Source: an uncultured Lysobacter sp.
GTDB lineage: Bacteria; Pseudomonadota; Gammaproteobacteria; Xanthomonadales; Xanthomonadaceae
Reading direction: 5' to 3'
Length of the DNA: 14,894 bases
Assembly: GCA_902805755.1 (NCBI GenBank)
Contig: CADCUA010000400.1
Span: forward strand, 1-14,894
Within the stretch, counting starts at the first letter, position 1; each line of letters begins with the position of its first letter. Under the pieces are notes generated by a model. That model saw only the letters and a program-made list of their open reading frames with translations. It had not been told where the DNA came from and ran no database searches. A program made the position numbers and the translations under genes. Positions 7,747 through 14,894 of this stretch are shown here, piece by piece.

Positions 7747-8228
7747 CAATCGACCTGGTAGGGATCCGCGATGCCGAGCCCCGCCAGCACCTCGCGCTCG
7801 AGCTGCTCCATCGCCTCGGCGTCCTTCTCGTTCTCATGGTCCCAGCCCAGCAGGTGCAGCGCGCCGTGCACGGTAAGGTGGGCGTAGTGCGCGCCGATCG
7901 GCTTGACCTGTTCGACGGCCTCGCGCGCAACCACCGGGGCGCAAATCACCAGATCGCCCATCAGCGGCAGCTTCACGCCTTTCGGCAGGCCTTCGGGCAG
8001 TTCGGCCGGGAAGCTCAGCACGTTGGTGGCGTAATCCTTGCCCCGATACTGCCGGTTGAGCGAACGGCCCTCGTCCTCGCCCACGATGCGGATCGCGAGG
8101 TCGGCCTCGCGGATGCGCCCGGCCACTGCGGCGGCAACCCATCTGCGAAAGCTCGCCGCCGCCGGCACACCGGCCCGCGGTGTCGCGTAGCTCACCGCCA
8201 CATCGAGGCGAACAGGCCCCTTCGTCAT
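7746..8228 (-). CDS. ybeY: endoribonuclease YbeY (rRNA maturation factor)
   Basis: A 160-residue cytoplasmic protein, usual length for YbeY. It carries the zinc motif [11 protein letters not shown], with His121, His125 and His131 as the three ligands, preceded by the conserved NVLSFPAE and MGDLVI segments. YbeY is a single-strand RNA endonuclease needed for 16S rRNA 3'-end maturation, 70S ribosome quality control and stress tolerance. The ATG at 8228 begins 5 bases after the phoH stop, so the two form an operon, as in E. coli. In E. coli corC follows directly; here about 4.7 kb of plus-strand genes separates ybeY from corC. Confidence 0.97.
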   Translation of the reverse strand: MTKGPVRLDVAVSYATPRAGVPAAASFRRWVAAAVAGRIREADLAIRIVGEDEGRSLNRQYRGKDYATNVLSFPAELPEGLPKGVKLPLMGDLVICAPVVAREAVEQVKPIGAHYAHLTVHGALHLLGWDHENEKDAEAMEQLEREVLAGLGIADPYQVD

Positions 8229-8233
8229 CGGTA

Positions 8234-9235
8234 CTACCCTTTGTTCGCATCCACCGGGCGCGTGCCCGTGCCGTCCTGCGCTTCGCGCGCATCGTAGGCG
8301 TTGACGATCCGCGCGACCAGCGGGTGACGCACCACGTCGCGGGCTTCGAAGAACGTAAAGCTGATGCCTTCCACGTTGCGCAGCACGTCCAGTGCGTCGC
8401 GCAGGCCCGATTTCTGGTGCTTGGGAAGATCGATCTGGGTGAGGTCGCCGGTCACGACGGCCGTGCTGCCGTACCCGATTCGCGTCAGGAACATCTTCAT
8501 CTGCTCGATGGTGGTGTTCTGCGCCTCGTCGAGGATCACGTACGCATCGTTGAGCGTGCGTCCGCGCATGTAGGCGAGCGGCGCGATCTCGATGACCGTC
8601 CTCTCCAGCAGCTTGACGACCTTTTCCACGCCGAGCATTTCGTACAGCGCGTCATACAGCGGGCGCAGGTAGGGGTCCACCTTCTGTGTCAGGTCTCCCG
8701 GAAGAAAGCCGAGCTTCTCGCCGGCTTCGACCGCCGGGCGCACAAGGATCAGGCGCTGCACGCGTGCTTCGTTCAACGCTTCGACCGCACTGGCAACCGC
8801 GAGGAAGGTCTTGCCCGTGCCCGCCGGGCCGATGCCGAAGTTGATGTCGTGCGTGGCGATCGCGTGCAGGTATTTTGCCTGGTTCGGGCCACGCCCGCGG
8901 ATCGTGCCGCGCTTGACGCGGATCGAAACTTCCTGCGGCTCGATATCGTCGTTGACCATGTCCTCGGTGCGCGCATGGGCGAGCGCCAGATGCACCGCCG
9001 GTTCGTCGAGCGTGGACTCGGTGGTTTCGCGCCACAAATCGCGCAGCAGTCGCTCCGTACTGCCTACAGCCGGTGGCGGGCCGATGACACGATAGAGGTT
9101 GCCGCGACTTGCGATCTCGACGCCCAGGCGCCGCTCGATCATGCGCAGGTGGCCGTCGACGGGTCCGTTGAGGTTTGCCAACCGCTCGGCGTCGGCGGGC
9201 TCGAGGGTGAACTCTGAGGTCGTACGTGAAGGCAT
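8234..9235 (-). CDS. ybeZ: PhoH family ATPase (YbeZ)
   Basis: A 333-residue cytoplasmic P-loop protein. It has Walker A GPAGTGKT at 136-143, Walker B VILDEAQN at 233-240, and the PhoH signatures [34 protein letters not shown] and [12 protein letters not shown]. The N-terminal ~100 residues contain the KH-like region usual in YbeZ. The protein is an ATPase/putative RNA helicase that works with YbeY. The ATG at 9235 is chosen because similarity starts there ([19 protein letters not shown]); the frame is open to 9481 but upstream residues look non-coding. No strong Shine-Dalgarno is visible. It is the first gene of the phoH-ybeY pair and is divergent from the amidohydrolase gene. Confidence 0.96.
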   Translation of the reverse strand: MPSRTTSEFTLEPADAERLANLNGPVDGHLRMIERRLGVEIASRGNLYRVIGPPPAVGSTERLLRDLWRETTESTLDEPAVHLALAHARTEDMVNDDIEPQEVSIRVKRGTIRGRGPNQAKYLHAIATHDINFGIGPAGTGKTFLAVASAVEALNEARVQRLILVRPAVEAGEKLGFLPGDLTQKVDPYLRPLYDALYEMLGVEKVVKLLERTVIEIAPLAYMRGRTLNDAYVILDEAQNTTIEQMKMFLTRIGYGSTAVVTGDLTQIDLPKHQKSGLRDALDVLRNVEGISFTFFEARDVVRHPLVARIVNAYDAREAQDGTGTRPVDANKG

Positions 9236-9356
9236 CGGGAAACCGTTTTTCAGGAAGCCACCGATCACGATGCACAGGCGGTGGACATGGCGGCGTGAGC
9301 TTGCGCCGCTGCGGTGTTTTTCGCAAAGTCGGGCGACCACCCTGCCTGGACCTGCC

Positions 9357-11051
9357 ATGCGCCGCGTAATCCCGAGTCTTGTTCTGCTCGCCCTGTCGGG
9401 TGCAAGTACTGCTGCGCCCCCTGCACGCGACGCCGCGTCCGGTGGCGCTGTCCGGGTGCTGACTGCAGCGCGCATCCACACGATGGATGTCGCGCGCCCG
9501 CAGGTCGAAGCGATCGCCTATGACGCAAGCGGTCGCATCGTCGCGCTCGGCAGTCGTGAAGCACTGCTGCGCCAGTATCCGAAGGCGCAGCGGGTGGATG
9601 CGGGCGCGGCAACGGTGATCCCGGGGTTGATCGATGCGCACGGACATGTCGCGGGCCTGGGGCTGACGAAAATGCGCGTCGACCTCGTCGATACGACGAG
9701 CAAGGCCGAAGTGCTGCAGCGGCTGCAGGCGTTCGCACGCGAACTGCCGGCCGGCGCATGGCTGCTCGGCCGGGGATGGGATCAGAACGACTGGCCCGAG
9801 AAGCAGTTCCCGACCGCGGCCGATCTGGATGCCGCATTCCCCGACCGTCCAGTCTGGCTGGAGCGCGTGGACGGGCATGCCGGGTGGGGCAACACCGCTG
9901 CGATGCGTGCGGTGAAGCGCGATCTTGCGGGCACGTGGCAGCCCGAGGGCGGGCAGGTCGTGCGCGACGCGGCTGGAAAGCCCAGCGGCGTATTCGTCGA
10001 TGCCGCGATGCAGCTGGTCGAGCAGGCGATCCCGGCGCTTGACGACGCAACGGCCGAACGCGCTCTCGCGCTCGGCATGCAGGAAGCGGTCGCCCACGGC
10101 CTGACGGGCGTGCATGACGCCGGTGTGTCATTGGCCGACCTGCAACGCTATCGCCGCCTTGCCGATCGAGGCCGGATGCCGCTTCGCATCAATGCGATGG
10201 CCGACGGTGACAGTGCCGCGCTGGCGTCGCTGTGCAGCGACGGCCTCTACCGCCATCCCTCCGGGCGCCTGCAGATGCGCTCGGTCAAGCTGTATATCGA
10301 CGGTGCACTCGGCAGCCGGGGCGCGGCGATGCTCGAGGACTACAGCGACCACGCAGGCCATCGCGGCCTGATGCTGATGAAGCCCGAGGCTCTGGAGCAG
10401 GTCGCGAAGAAGGCGCGCGGCTGCAAGGTGCAGGTGGCCACGCATGCGATCGGCGACCGCGGCAACCGCGAGGTGCTGGATGTCTTCGCACGCGTGCTGG
10501 ACAAAAAGACTGACCACCGCTGGCGCATCGAGCACGCGCAGATCCTCGCGCCCGATGATCTCAAGCGTTTCGCGCCGCTTGGCGTGATCGCCTCCATGCA
10601 GCCGACGCACGCGACCAGCGACATGCCCTGGGCTGAGGAACGCGTCGGGCCACAGCGCATCACCGGCGCATATGCATGGCGGCAGCTGCGCGATTCCGGC
10701 GCACGGCTTGCGCTGGGTTCGGATTTCCCCGTGGAGTCCGTCGACCCGCGCCTGGGCCTGTTCGCAGCTGCCACGCGCACGGATGCGGCCGGCAAGCCAG
10801 CGGGCGGCTGGCTCGCGCAGGAGAAGCTCACGGTGTTCGAGGCATTGCGTGGCTTCACGCTCGATGCCGCGTATGCGGGCTTTGCGGAAGCGGAGGTCGG
10901 CAGCCTGGCGGTAGGCAAGCGTGCGGACTTCGTCGTCCTTACGCAGGATCCGATGGCGGTGCCCGCCGAGCAGCTGCGATCGTTGACGGTGCAGGCGACC
11001 TATGTCGACGGTCAGCCGGTTTACGAGGCAAAAGCCGGTGGGGCGCGCTGA
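9357..11051 (+). CDS. exported YtcJ-like amidohydrolase (amidohydrolase family 3)
   Basis: A 564-residue metal-dependent hydrolase. A signal peptide (MRRVIPSLVLLALSGASTAA) precedes the mature part, so it acts in the periplasm or outside. Metal-site residues expected for the superfamily are visible: His95 and His97 in DAHGH, Lys311 in VKLYIDGALGS, His363 in ATHAIGDRGN, His393 in RIEHAQ and Asp456 in GSDFPVE. The C-terminus has the composite-domain return GSLAVGKRADFVVLTQDPM. Members hydrolyse amide or related C-N bonds in varied small molecules, and the substrate cannot be read from sequence. The ATG at 9357 is chosen because it begins the signal peptide; the frame is open upstream to 9099, but that part overlaps phoH. 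It is a single plus-strand gene between phoH and miaB, convergent with miaB. Confidence 0.93.
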   Translation: MRRVIPSLVLLALSGASTAAPPARDAASGGAVRVLTAARIHTMDVARPQVEAIAYDASGRIVALGSREALLRQYPKAQRVDAGAATVIPGLIDAHGHVAGLGLTKMRVDLVDTTSKAEVLQRLQAFARELPAGAWLLGRGWDQNDWPEKQFPTAADLDAAFPDRPVWLERVDGHAGWGNTAAMRAVKRDLAGTWQPEGGQVVRDAAGKPSGVFVDAAMQLVEQAIPALDDATAERALALGMQEAVAHGLTGVHDAGVSLADLQRYRRLADRGRMPLRINAMADGDSAALASLCSDGLYRHPSGRLQMRSVKLYIDGALGSRGAAMLEDYSDHAGHRGLMLMKPEALEQVAKKARGCKVQVATHAIGDRGNREVLDVFARVLDKKTDHRWRIEHAQILAPDDLKRFAPLGVIASMQPTHATSDMPWAEERVGPQRITGAYAWRQLRDSGARLALGSDFPVESVDPRLGLFAAATRTDAAGKPAGGWLAQEKLTVFEALRGFTLDAAYAGFAEAEVGSLAVGKRADFVVLTQDPMAVPAEQLRSLTVQATYVDGQPVYEAKAGGAR

Positions 11052-11130
11052 AGCCTGTTGTCGAAGTCCGCGCTACAGGTGTCGTTCGACTTGAAGCGCC
11101 TGTTGCACGCGGCTCGCCGAATGCGGCGAC

Positions 11131-11149
11131 CGGCCCGCATCGCGGGCCG
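11131..11149 (+). terminator. hairpin downstream of the amidohydrolase
   Basis: CGGCCCGC (11131-11138) and GCGGGCCG (11142-11149) form a perfect 8-bp stem with loop ATC, 79 bases after the amidohydrolase stop and before the end of convergent miaB. No T-run follows, so it is a GC-rich hairpin that may terminate or stabilise the 3' end rather than a classic intrinsic terminator. Confidence 0.4.
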
Positions 11150-11183
11150 CGTCGAACGCCAGATGCGCGAAGTCAGGTAGAGC

Positions 11184-11202
11184 GGGGCCGGACACCGGCC
11201 CC
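11184..11202 (-). terminator. hairpin downstream of miaB
   Basis: GGGGCCGG (11184-11191) and CCGGCCCC (11195-11202) form a perfect 8-bp stem with a 3-base loop, starting 7 bases past the miaB stop on the minus strand. There is no T-run on either side. It probably marks the 3' end of the miaB transcript and may act in both directions in this convergent gap. Confidence 0.5.
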
Positions 11203-11209
11203 TAGGAAT

Positions 11210-12616
11210 TCAGTTCGCAGTTTCGGCCGAAACCTGCACACGTCCGCGCAGTGAGTTGCTCATCGCCTCGGTGATCACCACATCGACGAACTGCCCGACC
11301 AGCCGCGGGTGGCCCGGGAAGTTCACCGAGCGCATGTTCTCGGTCTTGCCGGTCAGCTCGTTCGGATCCTTGCGCGACGGGCCTTCGACCAGCACCGTCT
11401 GCACGCTGCCGACCATGGACTCCGAAATCATGCGCGAATGCGCATTGATGTGCGCCTGCAGCCGCGCCAGGCGCGCGTGCTTTTCCTCGCTGGTGACGGT
11501 GTCTTCGAGGTCGGCCGCCGGCGTGCCCGGGCGGCGGGAGTAGATGAAGGAGAACGACTGGTCGAAACCGACGTCCTCGATCAGCTTCATGGTCTTGTCG
11601 AAATCCGCCTCGGTTTCGCCCGGGAACCCGACGATGAAGTCGGAGCTGATCGAGATGTCCGGACGCACCGCGCGAAGCTTGCGGATCTTCTGCTTGAACT
11701 CCAGCGCCGTGTAGCCGCGCTTCATCGCCGACAGGATGCGGTCCGAGCCGGCCTGTACGGGCAGGTGCAGATAATTCGCCAGTTGCGGAACGTCGCGGTA
11801 GGCCTCGACCAGGGAGTCCGAGAACTCCAGTGGGTGAGAGGTGGTGAAGCGGATCCGGCCGATGCCATCGATCTGCGCGATTGTGCGGATCAACAGGCCC
11901 AGATCGGCGACGTCCCCATCGCCGTAGGGCCCGCGATAGGCGTTGACGTTCTGGCCCAGCAGGTTGATCTCGCGCACACCCTGCGCCGCGAGCTGCGCGA
12001 CTTCAACGAGCACATCCTCGAACGGCCGGCTGACTTCTTCGCCACGCGTGTAGGGCACCACGCAGAACGAGCAGTACTTGCTGCAGCCTTCCATGATCGA
12101 AACGAACGCGCTTGGGCCTTCGGCGCGCGGCTCGGGCAGGCGGTCGAACTTCTCGATCTCGGGGAAGCTGATGTCGACCTGCGGGCGGCCGGTCTCGCGT
12201 CGAGCGCGGATCAGCTCGGGCAGGCGATGCAGTGTCTGCGGGCCGAAGACGACGTCCACATACGGCGCGCGCTTGACGATCGCCTCGCCTTCCTGGCTTG
12301 CAACGCAGCCGCCCACGCCGATGATTACCGGCCGGCCGCTCTGCTTATGCTGCTTCCAGCGCCCCAGCTGGCTGAAGACTTTCTCCTGCGCCTTCTCGCG
12401 GATCGAGCAGGTGTTGACCAGGATGACGTCGGCTTCCGACACGTCCGTGGTGAGCTCGAGGCCGTCACTTGCGGCGAGCACGTCGGCCATCTTCGCCGAG
12501 TCGTACTCGTTCATCTGGCACCCGTGGGTCTCGATGAAGAGCTTGCGGGTTGCAGTCGGGCCTGCCTGGACCGGGCTGTCACCGGCGGGCGCAAGAAGCT
12601 GGAGGTCGATTGTCAC
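11210..12616 (-). CDS. miaB: tRNA-2-methylthio-N6-dimethylallyladenosine synthase MiaB
   Basis: A 468-residue radical SAM methylthiotransferase that converts i6A37 to ms2i6A37 in tRNAs. The N-terminal MTTase domain holds the auxiliary [4Fe-4S] cysteines Cys33 ([10 protein letters not shown]), Cys70 ([10 protein letters not shown]) and Cys104 (GVGGCVASQ). The radical SAM motif is CSKYCSFC (Cys178, Cys182, Cys185). A TRAM domain occupies about residues 395-460 ([24 protein letters not shown] region). I place the start at GTG 12616 ([12 protein letters not shown]), giving a length close to the 474 residues of E. coli MiaB. An in-frame ATG at 12730 would add an Arg/Pro-rich stretch that looks non-coding, so the start is less certain than the gene. 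It is separated from its usual partner phoH by the amidohydrolase gene. Confidence 0.97.
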   Translation of the reverse strand: MTIDLQLLAPAGDSPVQAGPTATRKLFIETHGCQMNEYDSAKMADVLAASDGLELTTDVSEADVILVNTCSIREKAQEKVFSQLGRWKQHKQSGRPVIIGVGGCVASQEGEAIVKRAPYVDVVFGPQTLHRLPELIRARRETGRPQVDISFPEIEKFDRLPEPRAEGPSAFVSIMEGCSKYCSFCVVPYTRGEEVSRPFEDVLVEVAQLAAQGVREINLLGQNVNAYRGPYGDGDVADLGLLIRTIAQIDGIGRIRFTTSHPLEFSDSLVEAYRDVPQLANYLHLPVQAGSDRILSAMKRGYTALEFKQKIRKLRAVRPDISISSDFIVGFPGETEADFDKTMKLIEDVGFDQSFSFIYSRRPGTPAADLEDTVTSEEKHARLARLQAHINAHSRMISESMVGSVQTVLVEGPSRKDPNELTGKTENMRSVNFPGHPRLVGQFVDVVITEAMSNSLRGRVQVSAETAN

Positions 12617-12759
12617 GGGTTTCGTCCGGGAAGGGCGGCGGTTAGTCCGCGCCGGCAGGGGCGCCCATGGTACCCCCGGCGCCGACTCGAACGGTCGTGT
12701 TTCGCGTTTTTGCGACGGCCGTCTTGGCAAAGCCCGGCCGAATCGGGAGACTCCGCCCC

Positions 12760-13680
12760 ATGAACCGGCGTTTCACTCTGTTTGCACTTCTCTGTCTGGC
12801 AGCCAACGCCCCGGCCGTTGCCGGGACGGTGTACCGCTGCGACGCGGCCGATGGCGAGCGCAGCTATGTCAGCAAGCGCATTTCCGGTGCCAGTTGTGCA
12901 CGCGTCGGCAGCTTCGAGTCGGGGCGGGGACACGGGCGCGGCGCGGCGACGTCCGCGCCGGCCGTAGGCGGCGTGACCACGTCGACCGCCGTCGCATCGG
13001 TACCGGCCTCGTTCAACGGATCGCCACCGGCTGCGTTCGGCAGTTCTGAAACCTCGACAATGAAACCTGCCGCCATGCCGAAGCCTTCGGGCGGCGCGCG
13101 TCTGGTCCAGGGCCAGGTCTATTCGTACGTGCAGGATGGCGTGCGCCATTACACGAGCAAGGCGCCCAAGGGGCTGGCGAACGCGAGTGCCGTACGCACC
13201 ATCCGTTACAGCTTCATGGAAACCTGCTTCGCCTGCGGCGCGAAGCCCGGCGTGAACTTCGGCAAGATCCGCCTCAACACGAATGCCTATCGCGACGAGA
13301 TCGCGGCAGCAGCGAGCCGTTTCGGCGTCGACGAAGCGGTCGTCCGGGCGATCATCCACGCCGAATCCGCCTACAACCCGAATGCACTGTCGCGGGTGGG
13401 CGCGCAGGGCCTGATGCAGCTGATGCCAGCGACGGCTCGTCGTTTCGGGGTCAGCAACGCATTCAACGCAGCCGAGAACATCCGCGGCGGCGTGCAGTAC
13501 CTCGCATGGCTGCTCAAGCGGTTCAATGGCGACCTGAAGCTGGCGGCCGCGGGTTACAACGCCGGCGAGGGCGCGGTCGACAAATACAAGGGCGTTCCGC
13601 CCTACGGCGAAACGCAGCGCTACGTCGTTCGCGTGGCCCAGCTTGCCGAGCGTTATCGCGCCGATCCGGTCAATCGCTGA
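12760..13680 (+). CDS. secreted lytic transglycosylase (SLT domain) with DUF4124-like N-terminus
   Basis: A 306-residue periplasmic peptidoglycan hydrolase. A signal peptide ends at AVA (residues 19-21). The mature N-terminus [19 protein letters not shown] resembles DUF4124, and a second similar stretch, [17 protein letters not shown], lies at 118-134, with a Ser/Ala/Pro-rich linker between. The SLT domain covers about 175-300: catalytic Glu202 in [10 protein letters not shown], then [25 protein letters not shown] and [10 protein letters not shown], the goose-lysozyme-like family 1 pattern. It cleaves the MurNAc-GlcNAc bond to give 1,6-anhydro-muropeptides. A CxxC pair (Cys156, Cys159) precedes the SLT domain. 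The ATG at 12760 is supported by GGGAGA at 12745-12750; the longer frame from 12667 would hide the signal peptide. It is divergent from miaB and upstream of petA on the same strand. Confidence 0.93.
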   Translation: MNRRFTLFALLCLAANAPAVAGTVYRCDAADGERSYVSKRISGASCARVGSFESGRGHGRGAATSAPAVGGVTTSTAVASVPASFNGSPPAAFGSSETSTMKPAAMPKPSGGARLVQGQVYSYVQDGVRHYTSKAPKGLANASAVRTIRYSFMETCFACGAKPGVNFGKIRLNTNAYRDEIAAAASRFGVDEAVVRAIIHAESAYNPNALSRVGAQGLMQLMPATARRFGVSNAFNAAENIRGGVQYLAWLLKRFNGDLKLAAAGYNAGEGAVDKYKGVPPYGETQRYVVRVAQLAERYRADPVNR

Positions 13681-13720
13681 CCGCAGTCCGCGAACCGCCC
13701 GTTTCCGCGGCTCAAGCGGA

Positions 13721-13750
13721 TTGTCGGGTCGTTAACCGTTCCGTTACACT
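13721..13750 (+). promoter_or_regulatory. candidate sigma-70 promoter of petAB
   Basis: TTGTCG (13721-13726) and TACACT (13745-13750), 18 bases apart, each match four of six consensus positions (TTGACA, TATAAT). They lie in the 149-base gap between the transglycosylase and petA and predict a leader of roughly 70 bases. Confidence 0.4.
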
Positions 13751-13763
13751 TCCCCGTCTTTGG

Positions 13764-13799
13764 GCCGCGAGCCGTCGCCAGTGGTGCTGGCGCCGCGGC
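13764..13799 (+). other. leader hairpin upstream of petA
   Basis: An inner perfect stem CGCCAG (13776-13781) / CTGGCG (13787-13792) with loop TGGTG is extended by outer arms GCCGCG (13764-13769) / CGCGGC (13794-13799). It lies between the candidate promoter and the petA ribosome binding site. No T-run follows directly. It is a possible mRNA-stabilising structure; no known riboswitch or protein-leader class is recognised. Confidence 0.35.
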
Positions 13800-13829
13800 G
13801 ATTTTCGTTTCAGCTTTGCGGAGTGCCGG

Positions 13830-14453
13830 ATGGCCAACCAAGGGGTCGTTGATCCTACCCACCAGCCCGTGAACACTGGCCGCCGTCGCTTTCTCACCGC
13901 TACCACCGCGGTGGTAGGTGCAGTCGGCGCAGGTTTCGTGGCGGTCCCGTTCATCAAGTCGTGGAACCCCAGCGCCCGGGCGAAGCTCGCCGGTGCGCCG
14001 ATTACCGCGGATATCAGTGCGCTTGGCGAAGGTCAGCGGCTGGTCCTTGAATGGCGCGGCCAGCCGATCTGGATCGTGCGCCGCTCGCCGACCGTGCTGC
14101 AGACGCTGCCCACGCTCAACGACCAGCTGCGCGATCCGAAGTCGGAAAACCCCGAGCAGCAGCCGGCATACGCGACCAACCCCACGCGCTCGATCAAGCC
14201 CGAAGTGTCGGTGCTGGTCGGCCTGTGCACGCACCTGGGCTGCTCGCCCGAGATGAAGGCCGAGATCCGCCCCGAGCCGTTCGACGCGCAGTGGAAGGGT
14301 GGCTACTTCTGCCCCTGCCACAAGTCGAAGTTCGACATGGCCGGCCGTGTGTACGAAGGCGTCCCCGCCCCGACCAACCTGGTCGTGCCGCCGCATCACT
14401 ACGAGAACGACACCACGATCGTTATCGGTGTCGACCCCCAGGGAGCCGCCTGA
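13830..14453 (+). CDS. petA: ubiquinol-cytochrome c reductase, Rieske iron-sulfur subunit
   Basis: A 207-residue subunit of the cytochrome bc1 complex that passes an electron from quinol at the Qo site to cytochrome c1. The N-terminus has a twin-arginine motif (GRRRFLTA, residues 17-24) and one uncleaved membrane anchor at about 23-41. The [2Fe-2S] site is complete: CTHLGC (Cys133, His135, Cys138) and CPCH (Cys161, Cys163, His164), with Cys138-Cys163 as the expected disulfide. After CPCH come Lys165, where HGS is common, Ser166, and Phe168 where mitochondrial and alphaproteobacterial proteins have Tyr. The GVPAPTNLVVPP tail is typical of gammaproteobacterial proteins. GGAG at 13820-13823 supports the ATG at 13830. 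It is followed after 3 bases by petB, the first two genes of petABC. Confidence 0.97.
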   Translation: MANQGVVDPTHQPVNTGRRRFLTATTAVVGAVGAGFVAVPFIKSWNPSARAKLAGAPITADISALGEGQRLVLEWRGQPIWIVRRSPTVLQTLPTLNDQLRDPKSENPEQQPAYATNPTRSIKPEVSVLVGLCTHLGCSPEMKAEIRPEPFDAQWKGGYFCPCHKSKFDMAGRVYEGVPAPTNLVVPPHHYENDTTIVIGVDPQGAA

Positions 14454-14456
14454 GTC

Positions 14457-14894
14457 ATGGCAGAGCCAAACCGCACCCCCACCGGCACGCTGTCGACCGA
14501 CGACAAGCGCCAGGCTCCGAACGATCCGATGACCGCGCTGATCGCGGCCGGCCGCGCGTGGTTCGATGACCGCGCACCGGGCTTCGGCCCGGCGTACAAG
14601 AAGCACATGAGCGAGTACTTCGCTCCGAGGAACTTCAACCTCTGGTACTACTTCGGTTCGCTCGCGCTGCTCGTTCTGGTCAACCAGATCGTCACCGGCA
14701 TCTTCCTCACGATGCACTTCAAGCCGAGCGCAGCGGAAGCGTTCGCGTCGGTCGAGTACATCATGCGCGACGTCGAGTGGGGCTGGCTGATCCGGTACAT
14801 GCACAGCACCGGCGCCTCGCTGTTCTTCATCGTCGTCTACCTGCATATGTTCCGCGGCCTGATGTACGGCTCGTACCAGAAGCCACGCGAGCTG
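14457..14894 (+). CDS. petB: cytochrome b subunit of bc1 complex (3' end outside window)
   Basis: The first 146 residues of cytochrome b, the inner-membrane subunit that carries hemes bL and bH and the quinol sites. After a hydrophilic N-terminus, the first membrane helix is at about 63-86 ([25 protein letters not shown]) and the second begins near 110. His116 (RYMHSTGA) and His130 (YLHMFRG) are 14 residues apart, the standard spacing for one ligand of each heme. The remaining helices, the PEWY motif and the second His pair lie beyond the right edge. The N-terminal stretch before the first helix is about 20-30 residues longer than I would expect. The ATG at 14457 starts 3 bases after the petA stop and is preceded by GGGAG within the end of petA, so the two are co-translated in an operon; petC (cytochrome c1) is expected next. 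Confidence 0.97.
   Translation, partial: MAEPNRTPTGTLSTDDKRQAPNDPMTALIAAGRAWFDDRAPGFGPAYKKHMSEYFAPRNFNLWYYFGSLALLVLVNQIVTGIFLTMHFKPSAAEAFASVEYIMRDVEWGWLIRYMHSTGASLFFIVVYLHMFRGLMYGSYQKPREL

Noticed and set aside
6076..7749. 557-residue minus-strand open frame across the lipase C-terminus
   Set aside because: It is antisense to a frame with clear domain motifs, is rich in Arg/His/Val of low-complexity type, and has no recognisable motif; long antisense frames are expected at this GC content.
9290..9321. Hairpin GCGGCG/CGCCGC followed by a T-run before the amidohydrolase start, like a leader terminator
   Set aside because: The stem is only 6 bp, the T-run begins 7 bases after it, and no leader peptide or upstream plus-strand gene is visible; I could not tell it from chance in GC-rich DNA.
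11309..12763. 484-residue plus-strand open frame opposite miaB
   Set aside because: Antisense shadow of MiaB, whose iron-sulfur cysteine motifs and length are all present on the minus strand.
1..14894. CRISPR arrays, insertion sequences, tRNA or rRNA genes, phage or toxin-antitoxin modules
   Set aside because: None seen: no regularly spaced direct repeats, transposase motifs or cloverleaf-like segments were recognised on either strand.

Overview
GC-rich window with dense, evenly spread coding and no mobile elements, CRISPR arrays or tRNA/rRNA genes. The gene set points to a gammaproteobacterium of the Xanthomonadaceae/Lysobacteraceae (Lysobacter, Luteimonas or a near relative). The signs are a miaB / phoH(ybeZ) / ybeY / corC(ybeX) neighbourhood, a lytic transglycosylase with a DUF4124-like N-terminus next to a petA-petB bc1 operon, and secreted multi-domain hydrolases. 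The family assignment is inferred from gene content only.

Layout. (1) 1-2984, minus strand: a compact operon read from 2984 downwards, corC, then a DUF4105/Lnb-type membrane protein overlapping it by 8 bases, then corA, which runs off the left edge. (2) 3210-7695, plus strand: an exported Asp-box lipoprotein followed by a 1039-residue secreted lipase with several accessory beta domains; a strong hairpin terminator lies between the lipase and ybeY. (3) 7746-9235, minus: phoH followed after 5 bases by ybeY. (4) 9357-11051, plus: an exported YtcJ-like metal-dependent amidohydrolase. (5) 11210-12616, minus: miaB. (6) 12760-13680, plus: a secreted lytic transglycosylase. (7) 13830-14894, plus: petA (Rieske protein) and the start of petB (cytochrome b), with a candidate promoter and leader hairpin upstream.

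How it fits together. miaB, phoH, ybeY and corC keep the order and strand of the classic E. coli miaB-ybeZ-ybeY-ybeX-lnt cluster (tRNA modification, RNA metabolism, lipoprotein maturation), but plus-strand genes are inserted at two points. At the position where lnt (apolipoprotein N-acyltransferase) follows corC in E. coli, this genome carries a protein with the architecture of the DUF4105/Lnb family: a periplasmic domain with conserved His and Cys, then five predicted membrane helices. Lnb was described as the lipoprotein N-acyltransferase of Bacteroides, so this placement is the most interesting feature of the window. The remaining genes are exported hydrolases, cell-wall enzymes and core respiration.

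No gene-free stretch exceeds 300 bases. The longest, 2985-3209, separates the divergent corC operon from the lipoprotein gene; 11052-11209 and 13681-13829 hold hairpins and a candidate promoter.
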